Of a stretch of DNA of 64,000 bases, positions 60,037-64,000 are shown in pieces. The notes under the pieces are model-generated. The model saw only the letters and a list, made by a program, of their open reading frames with translations. It was not told where the DNA came from and made no database searches. Made by a program: the position numbers and the translations under genes. Numbering within the stretch: the stretch's first letter is position 1; every line of letters starts with the position of its first letter. The stretch comes from Daucus carota subsp. sativus (lineage: Eukaryota > Streptophyta > Magnoliopsida > Apiales > Apiaceae): NCBI RefSeq assembly GCF_001625215.2, contig NC_030387.2:30217606-30281605 (forward strand), written 5' to 3'.

Positions 60037-63000
60037 ATGTCATCAGCTGGTATTGTTGCAATTCGAAACCGTGAGGACTTTCGAGTTGTATCACCTGTAC
60101 TAAGCTCTGAATTGGACGATTCCATCCACATTTACGTGGCTATGTCGGGTTCATTGGTTCCTATGAGGGTTCTGAAATCGGAATCGGTTGAATCTGTGAA
60201 GCTTAAGATTAAGTCCTCTAAAGGGTTTGGTGCCAAGGTTGAAAGGTTGATTTGCAAAGGAAGAGAACTGGCGAGGGGATATTCGTTGCTCCGTGATTAC
60301 GGGATCGAGAATGGAAATGTGCTCCATTTGGTGATTCGTCTTGCTGAGCTTCAAGTGATCAGTGTTAAGACTTCTTGTGGTGAAGAGTTTACTTTGCTAG
60401 TCAAGCGGAAACGTAATGTTGCTTATGTGAAGCGTCGGATTGCTAAAAAGAATAAGAAATTCGCTAATGTCGATGAGCAACAAGTATTTTTCAATGGAGA
60501 GCAGCTTGATGATCAGAGGTTCATAAATGATATCTCTAAGCATAATGAAGCAGTGATTCATTTGTTTGTCCGGAGATCTGCAGAAATCAGAACAACACCC
60601 CGGGACAAGAATTTTGAGCTTTCTATTGCAGCACCACAGTTGCATGAAACAAAAAACTTTGACAAGGAAGTTCGCCAGAAGACTGCAGAGAGAGATGTCT
60701 TGTTGGAACCAATAGTTATTAACCCAAAGGTTGAGTTGTCTTCTGCAATTCAGGATATGATTAAATCTACAGCTGAAGGATTGGATAGCGGCAAATGTCC
60801 TGTAAAATCTTCAGAGGGTACAGGGGGAACATACTTCATGCAGAATTCAACAGGGAGCAAGTATCTCTCTGTTTTTAAGCCAATTGATGAGGAGCCTATG
60901 GCTATGAATAACCCACAGGGTTTGCCATTATCTGAGAATGGTGAAGGGTTAAAGAAAGGCACAAGTGTTGGGGAGGGTGCAGTTAGGGAAGTAGCTGCCT
61001 ATGTTTTGGATCATCCCAAGTCTGGTCTACGCTCCTTATTTGGTGAGAAGAATGGTTTTGCCGGTGTGCCTCCTACAGTTATGGCCAAATGTCGGCACAT
61101 GGGATTTAATCATCGGGAGAACGTGATAAAAAAGATAGGGTCCTTGCAGATGTTCATGGATAACAATGGAAGTTGCGAGGACATGGGACCAAGTTCATTC
61201 CCAGTGGAGGAGGTACATAAAATATCAGTACTGGATATAAGAATGGCGAATGCGGATAGGCATGCTGGCAACATATTGCTGACCAAGGATGAGGAGGGAA
61301 AGACTATTTTGATTCCAATAGATCATGGCTACTGTCTGCCCAAAAGCGTATGTATCCTAACTTTGTTATCATTTCTTTTATTTAAATCATACTTGTCTTA
61401 TGGAGTAGTATGTTCATATGATAATCCTGATTATTTTAGATTTCACCCAACTCTCTATGCTTTGATTCTTGTTATCATGTTAAGAATTTCATTTTATTTG
61501 CAAGTGCTTATCAGTTGTTATTTGTAGTGCTTTCATATTTTCCTCTTACTATATAGATATGTACAAAGTGTGTCATACTTCATGGAAAACCATCTTATAT
61601 AGGGTCCAATAGAGAACACCTATATATACGCACAAAATACATGTGTACCAACCGCATTATCCATCAAATATTTAATTAGTAAATAAAAACTAAAATATGA
61701 CTTCACTGTATTTTCCATCTCCCAGCGATCAATTTTGCATACCATATGTGCTATATTTCGATGTGATTTAGAAAATTTTTTTATTTTAGTTTTTAGTTAA
61801 TAGTTTTTATTTTAAGAAGGTTTATAGTGGAGTAGGGTCGAGTATATATTTTTGTTAAAATCTGAATACTTGCCCATTCGCCGGTCTATGTAATAGTTTG
61901 TTTTATGTATACCTTGTGCTGTGTTAATCTAGATGCATCGCGCATAGAGGTGGGTAGACTTGTTATTAAGCACAGTTGAAGTCTAGAAGGTGTGCACGAG
62001 TATGAAATGATAATGCAAAAGATCGTAGTAAATAATTCCTCTCAGTAGGCTTGTATCTTTTCTCCTCCAAATACACTCTTCTGTCTCGCCGTAGGTCTTG
62101 TAGAAAGGATTAACAAAAGAAACACAAGTATAACTTGATCAGTATATCACTCTTATAATTCTGATTGTACATCATCCTTCTATGCTATGGAAGGATGGTA
62201 TGTTATGAGGGAGACCCCGTTGGTAGACTATTTATGAAGCACAGTTGGAGTCTAGAAGGACTGCACAAGTATTACGAAGTGAGACTATAAAAGATCATAG
62301 TAAAAAATTCATTTTGTTTGTCTGTGGAAATGGCTATATTGTCAGTAGGCTGGAATCTTTTCTCCTTAACCCTGAAGTTATATTGCCTGTCCATAAGCGG
62401 AGAGGTTTGGTGAAGTAATTGCTGAGTTTGGTGATTTGTTATGAGCAAAGAGATATTCATCATATCCGAATCAAGTCCTCTCTCAGCTGAGTTCTATGTG
62501 GTTAGAGATGGCCTATTGTTAGCTCAGGAGGTTCAATGTGGAGAATCGTAAAATTTGTGAAAAATGTCTACTAATCCGTAGGCGGGGACGAATTATAGTA
62601 ATTTGTTCCAACCCAAGACATAAACAAAGCGTTCTATTTCGTCTGGGTATTTTGTAGGGATAAAGGATACACTGATAGAGTACAAAATAGACTTAGCTCT
62701 TGTCTTTCTTTTAAAACTAAAAAAAGAGACCCTCGAAGCACTAAATAGATATCTGGGGATATCTATTAGTAATGGCTAATGATCAATGCGATTTCGTAAC
62801 TAGTTGGTATATCCGAATAATCAAATAAAATAAATAAATCGAACAATACAAAGCATACGGATATAAAAACATCTTTCTTCGTATATCCAGATAATAGGTA
62901 GGAGCATAAACTGAAACATTCTGATTTATTATCATTTGGAGAGCAACAACTGAACATACATAAATTTAGAGGAGGGTTGTATTATTTCTCAATTACAGAG

Positions 63001-63820
63001 GTTTTTCTTATGTAGAGGTGCATTATTTTGTAAAACTTGTGTTATGTGAACTGGCGTTGTTTCCCCTTGTGTTTATCTTCCTGGTAAGAAAAACAAGCCT
63101 AATGCTTTTTATAATGGCTGCTTGTTTGTATTGTTCTGGGAGATAAACATCATCTTTAGCTGCTTCATAACCACCACCACCCCTGTACCCCTCCACTGTA
63201 AAAAATGAGGGTGTAAAAGTGAAGTAGGATGGAGTGGAATGCAAGTTTATACTATTTCAGGGATACATGTTTATGTAATTTATTTCTTAGTTTGTTTCTT
63301 TCTTAACAATCTATACTGCAGCTCTTTAGGTAGAAAACAATGTAATTACAGAATTGACTGCACATACTGCTTTCATCTTTCATCGTTTAGGTACTGAGAT
63401 AATACTAACCCTTATTTTTATTTTATTTTACTATTCAACTAGTTTGAAGATTGCACATTCGACTGGCTCTACTGGCCTCAAACTCGTAAGCCTTACAGTC
63501 CTGACACCGTAGAGTACATCAAGTCACTGGATGCAGAAGAAGACATTGCGTTACTCAAGTTTCATGGATGGGATCTACCTGTAGAATATGCTCGTACCCT
63601 CCGCATCTCAACTATGCTTTTAAAGAAAGGTGTGGAGAGAGGTCTCACGCCCTTTGACATCGGATCCATCATGTGCCGGGAAACCTTGAACAAGGAATCT
63701 ATAATCGAAGAGATTGTCCAGGAAGCTGAGGATTCAGTTCTTCCTTTCACGAGTGAAGCTACATTCCTTGAATCAGTCTCCCAGATCATGGATCGCCGCC
63801 TTGATGAGATGACCAAATAA
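60037..63820 (+). CDS. Type II phosphatidylinositol 4-kinase gamma with two ubiquitin-like domains
   Basis: Two exons, 60037-61347 and 63443-63820, giving 562 aa, matching PI4K gamma 4 of Arabidopsis in length and order. Ubiquitin-like domain 1 covers about 30-105 ([29 protein letters not shown]) and domain 2 about 105-180 ([10 protein letters not shown]). The kinase part begins near 265: GGTYFM, K281 in [27 protein letters not shown], then [16 protein letters not shown] (D407) and PIDHGYCLP (D429 in the metal-binding position). Exon 2 begins [13 protein letters not shown]. In Arabidopsis, relatives named UBDK gamma act more as protein kinases that bind proteasome and ubiquitin-related partners than as lipid kinases; which activity applies here is inferred. 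The 2.1-kb intron contains a diverged local duplication. Confidence 0.95.
61969..62370. repeat. Diverged local duplication in the PI4K gamma intron
   Basis: AAGCACAGTTGAAGTCTAGAAGG near 61976 recurs in altered form near 62237, and AGATCGTAGTAAA / AGATCATAGTAAA and CAGTAGGCTTGTATCTTTTCTCC / CAGTAGGCTGGAATCTTTTCTCC follow in the same order, spaced by about 260-280 bp. The arms are otherwise diverged. Function unknown. Confidence 0.8.
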
Positions 63821-64000
63821 AGGTCCAGAAAGAGCAGATGGTATATATGTGTGCATAAGTCAAGTGTCTAAACATGTCATCCATATGTTTCAGTTAACCG
63901 ATTATTTATCTTTCAAATATGTCTCGTGTTTAGAAACTCATTTCAGCAATTAACTGGAACACAAATAACTCATCCTCATCTTTTCTTTCACTTTGGGATT
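63821..64000 (+). other. 3' flank of the PI4K gamma gene
   Basis: Likely 3' UTR; the window ends here. No other feature seen. Confidence 0.5.

Noticed and set aside
62578..62900. Possible organelle-derived insertion in the PI4K gamma intron
   Set aside because: Composition looked different from its surroundings, but I recognised no plastid or mitochondrial gene segment.
1..64000. CRISPR array, prokaryotic operon or viral integration
   Set aside because: No regularly spaced direct repeats, no polycistronic gene arrangement and no viral replication or capsid gene; the window is ordinary plant nuclear DNA.

Overview
This is a plant nuclear DNA window, almost certainly a eudicot and probably an asterid. 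It has short exons split by AT-rich GT-AG introns, plant-only gene families, and many small plant-type transposons. I cannot fix the species from the sequence alone. I rebuilt eight gene models exon by exon. In each, the reading phase closes across every proposed junction and the protein length matches the family.

Layout: (1) 1-2.7 kb: the last two exons of a centromeric histone H3 (CENH3) gene on +, tail-to-tail with a PYL8/PYL9-type abscisic acid receptor on -. (2) 2.7-9.8 kb: a gene-poor stretch with two Stowaway MITEs, two tandem copies of a MITE embedded in TA repeats (one broken by a SINE), and local duplications. (3) 9.9-12.1 kb: a PLIP-type class 3 lipase whose nucleophilic serine is replaced by cysteine. 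(4) 12.8-16.2 kb on -: a leucine-rich-repeat receptor-like protein, broken by a frameshift and by a 532-bp PIF/Harbinger-like MITE. (5) 16.8-20.1 kb: a complete-ended 3.26-kb PIF/Harbinger transposon with two convergent genes, each carrying one frameshift. (6) 20.1-22.9 kb: an AT-rich repeat field with a duplicated segment, a third copy of the TA-embedded MITE, a degenerate tandem array and a Helitron-like hairpin. (7) 23.2-28.8 kb: an SDE2 homologue with a ubiquitin-like fold, a cleavage motif and a SAP domain. (8) 30.6-43.7 kb: a 23-exon CLU-family gene (REC/TSS type). (9) 44.6-45.4 kb: a hAT-like element rich in GAGCCGAGC/GCTCGAGC. (10) 45.8-47.3 kb on -: a DOMON plus cytochrome b561 membrane protein. 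(11) 48.7-58.5 kb on -: a 16-exon DRP1A-like dynamin-related GTPase with several MITEs in its introns. (12) 60.0-63.8 kb: a type II phosphatidylinositol 4-kinase gamma with two ubiquitin-like domains, divergent from the dynamin gene.

The genes do not form a pathway or an operon-like system; they are ordinary plant neighbours. The unusual content is in the mobile elements (insertion sites that can be read precisely, and a two-gene Harbinger inactivated by only two visible lesions) and in the Ser-to-Cys lipase. I found no clearly undescribed multi-gene system.
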